Source: Gammaproteobacteria bacterium
Lineage (GTDB): Bacteria > Pseudomonadota > Gammaproteobacteria > Pseudomonadales > Halieaceae
Reading direction: 5' to 3'
Length of the DNA stretch: 15,038 nt
NCBI GenBank assembly: GCA_029859085.1
Contig: JAOUDU010000012.1
Span: forward strand, 1 to 15,038
How positions within the stretch are numbered: position 1 is the stretch's first letter; every line of letters begins with the position of its first letter. Made by a program: the position numbers and the translations under genes. Under the pieces are notes generated by a model. It was not told the DNA's origin, did not search any database, and was given only the letters and a program-made list of their open reading frames with translations. This document shows positions 14,209-15,038 of this stretch, in pieces.

Positions 14209-14907
14209 CTATTTGCTGGTATCTGCTTTCGCAGTGGCTTCATCCAGGCCCTGTCGCAACTGCCGTGCCCAACGACCCAGGATTCGCCGCGCATCCGCCT
14301 CGTTGGTGACGGAGTTGGTCCACTGCAGGTAACTCCTGTCACCGGTGCGCGCGCGGTCGATAACCCTCACCAGGAGCTCCCCGGTGGTGCCGTCAAGCAC
14401 CTCGAGAACCAGGGTCATCTGGCCCGCCTCGGTGGTATAGGTCTGGCTCCTGCCGGCTGAACGGGTATCCGGAGCTGCTATATCCAGGTTAATGATCGCC
14501 GGTCGCAGTACGAGCACCGGTTGCCCGTCGCTGAAATGTTCCACCAGTTTATAGGGCGGCGCCTGCTCGAGCGCTTCCCGGAAGTACTTGTCGCACTGCT
14601 CGCCGAGTTTATCCCTGATATTGTCCACGTCTTTCTGGGTTACCCGACTGCTCAGGTCCAGGCGGGTGTTGTTCTGGTCCCGCTGCCAGTTTTTCTTGAA
14701 CGCCACGTCACAGTGCACAAGGCCGTAGGACTTGTAACCGGTAAGATCGGCATCGGGCCGTCTGTAAACCGCGCCGAAGCGGGATTCTGGCACCAGTACC
14801 AGGCCGTCGTAAGTCTCGTCTGGCGTAGACGTGAGCGTGCTGCAGGCCCCGAGCAGCAGGGTACCGGCCAGCAGTAACGACGCGTTGAGGGTTTGCTTGA
14901 ATTTCAT
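14209..14907 (-). CDS. DUF3313-family outer-membrane lipoprotein
   Basis: This is a 232-residue lipoprotein. The ATG at 14907 is preceded by GGAG at nine bases; a GTG five codons upstream (14922) is possible. The signal MKFKQTLNASLLLAGTLLL ends in the lipobox LLGAC with Cys22 acylated, and Ser at +2 favours the outer membrane. The mature protein contains LVPESRFGAVYRRPDADLTGYKS-type sequence (about 37-60), a helical part DVDNIRDKLGEQC (92-104) and beta strands with LVLRPAIINLDIAAP and MTLVLEVLDGTTGELLVRVIDRA. This layout matches the DUF3313 family of small bacterial lipoproteins, whose role is unknown. It is convergent with the DUF3604 gene across 63 bp, in which I see no clear terminator. 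Family assignment is from memory of the pattern. Confidence 0.75.
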   Translation of the reverse strand: MKFKQTLNASLLLAGTLLLGACSTLTSTPDETYDGLVLVPESRFGAVYRRPDADLTGYKSYGLVHCDVAFKKNWQRDQNNTRLDLSSRVTQKDVDNIRDKLGEQCDKYFREALEQAPPYKLVEHFSDGQPVLVLRPAIINLDIAAPDTRSAGRSQTYTTEAGQMTLVLEVLDGTTGELLVRVIDRARTGDRSYLQWTNSVTNEADARRILGRWARQLRQGLDEATAKADTSK

Positions 14908-14958
14908 CGATGTGATCTCCACGAGGAATGCAGATAGAACCTGGCATATAACCGGGCT

Positions 14959-14999
14959 ATGATACCACTGCCCAAGCCCGGGCGAAGCGCCTGCTTTTT
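14959..14999. promoter_or_regulatory. Upstream region of the DUF3313 gene: weak promoter and hairpin signals
   Basis: On the minus strand TATCAT (14959-14964) could be a -10 element, with TTCGCC 16 bp upstream as a poor -35. On the plus strand an imperfect GC hairpin around 14975-14994 is followed by TTTTT (14995-14999 at its end), which resembles a weak terminator. Neither signal is strong. The remaining bases to 15038 hold no gene that I can support. Confidence 0.2.
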
Positions 15000-15038
15000 C
15001 CGCCTAAAGTTGATGGTGATCAAGACCAGTACCCCTCA

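Noticed and set aside
1..15038. CRISPR arrays, tRNA or rRNA genes, insertion sequences, phage or defence genes
   Set aside because: I looked for regularly spaced repeats, cloverleaf-type segments, terminal inverted repeats and transposase or nuclease motifs, and found none I could support.

Overview
The window is GC-rich DNA, densely packed with genes, from a Gram-negative bacterium. The encoded proteins (a fused RlmKL 23S rRNA methyltransferase, outer-membrane lipoproteins, cytochrome c' with a b561 partner, acyl-CoA dehydrogenase pairs, DUF3604 and DUF3313 proteins) suggest a gammaproteobacterium, and the style of the genes recalls marine Halieaceae-type organisms. That placement is an inference from protein character, not from a search.

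Layout from left to right. (1) The C-terminus of a CurA-like NADP-dependent oxidoreductase runs off the left edge. Its stop codon abuts a perfect inverted pair of DnaA-box sequences, and a 330-bp non-coding stretch follows. (2) A minus-strand run of four genes lies at 5624-681: a small outer-membrane lipoprotein of unknown function, an overlapping secreted protein of unknown function, an XRE-type regulator with a histone-H1-like basic tail, and rlmKL, which has an AT-rich inverted repeat just upstream. (3) A second minus-strand operon (9773-5721) holds a 3-ketosteroid-dehydrogenase-like flavoprotein followed closely by two dissimilar acyl-CoA dehydrogenases that look like the two subunits of a heteromeric enzyme. 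This is a catabolic cassette, plausibly for steroids or other polycyclic or branched substrates. (4) Cytochrome c' (+ strand) converges on cytochrome b561 (- strand) with one base between the stop codons. The b561 gene follows a NUDT19-like Nudix hydrolase on the minus strand. (5) A large exported DUF3604 protein is divergent from the Nudix gene. It converges on a DUF3313 lipoprotein at the right edge.

No tRNA, rRNA, CRISPR array, insertion sequence or phage gene was seen. Most of the window looks like ordinary chromosomal core and accessory metabolism. The points most worth checking are the inverted DnaA boxes, the heteromeric acyl-CoA dehydrogenase pair with its KstD-like partner, the two unknown secreted proteins, and the tailed XRE regulator linked to rlmKL.
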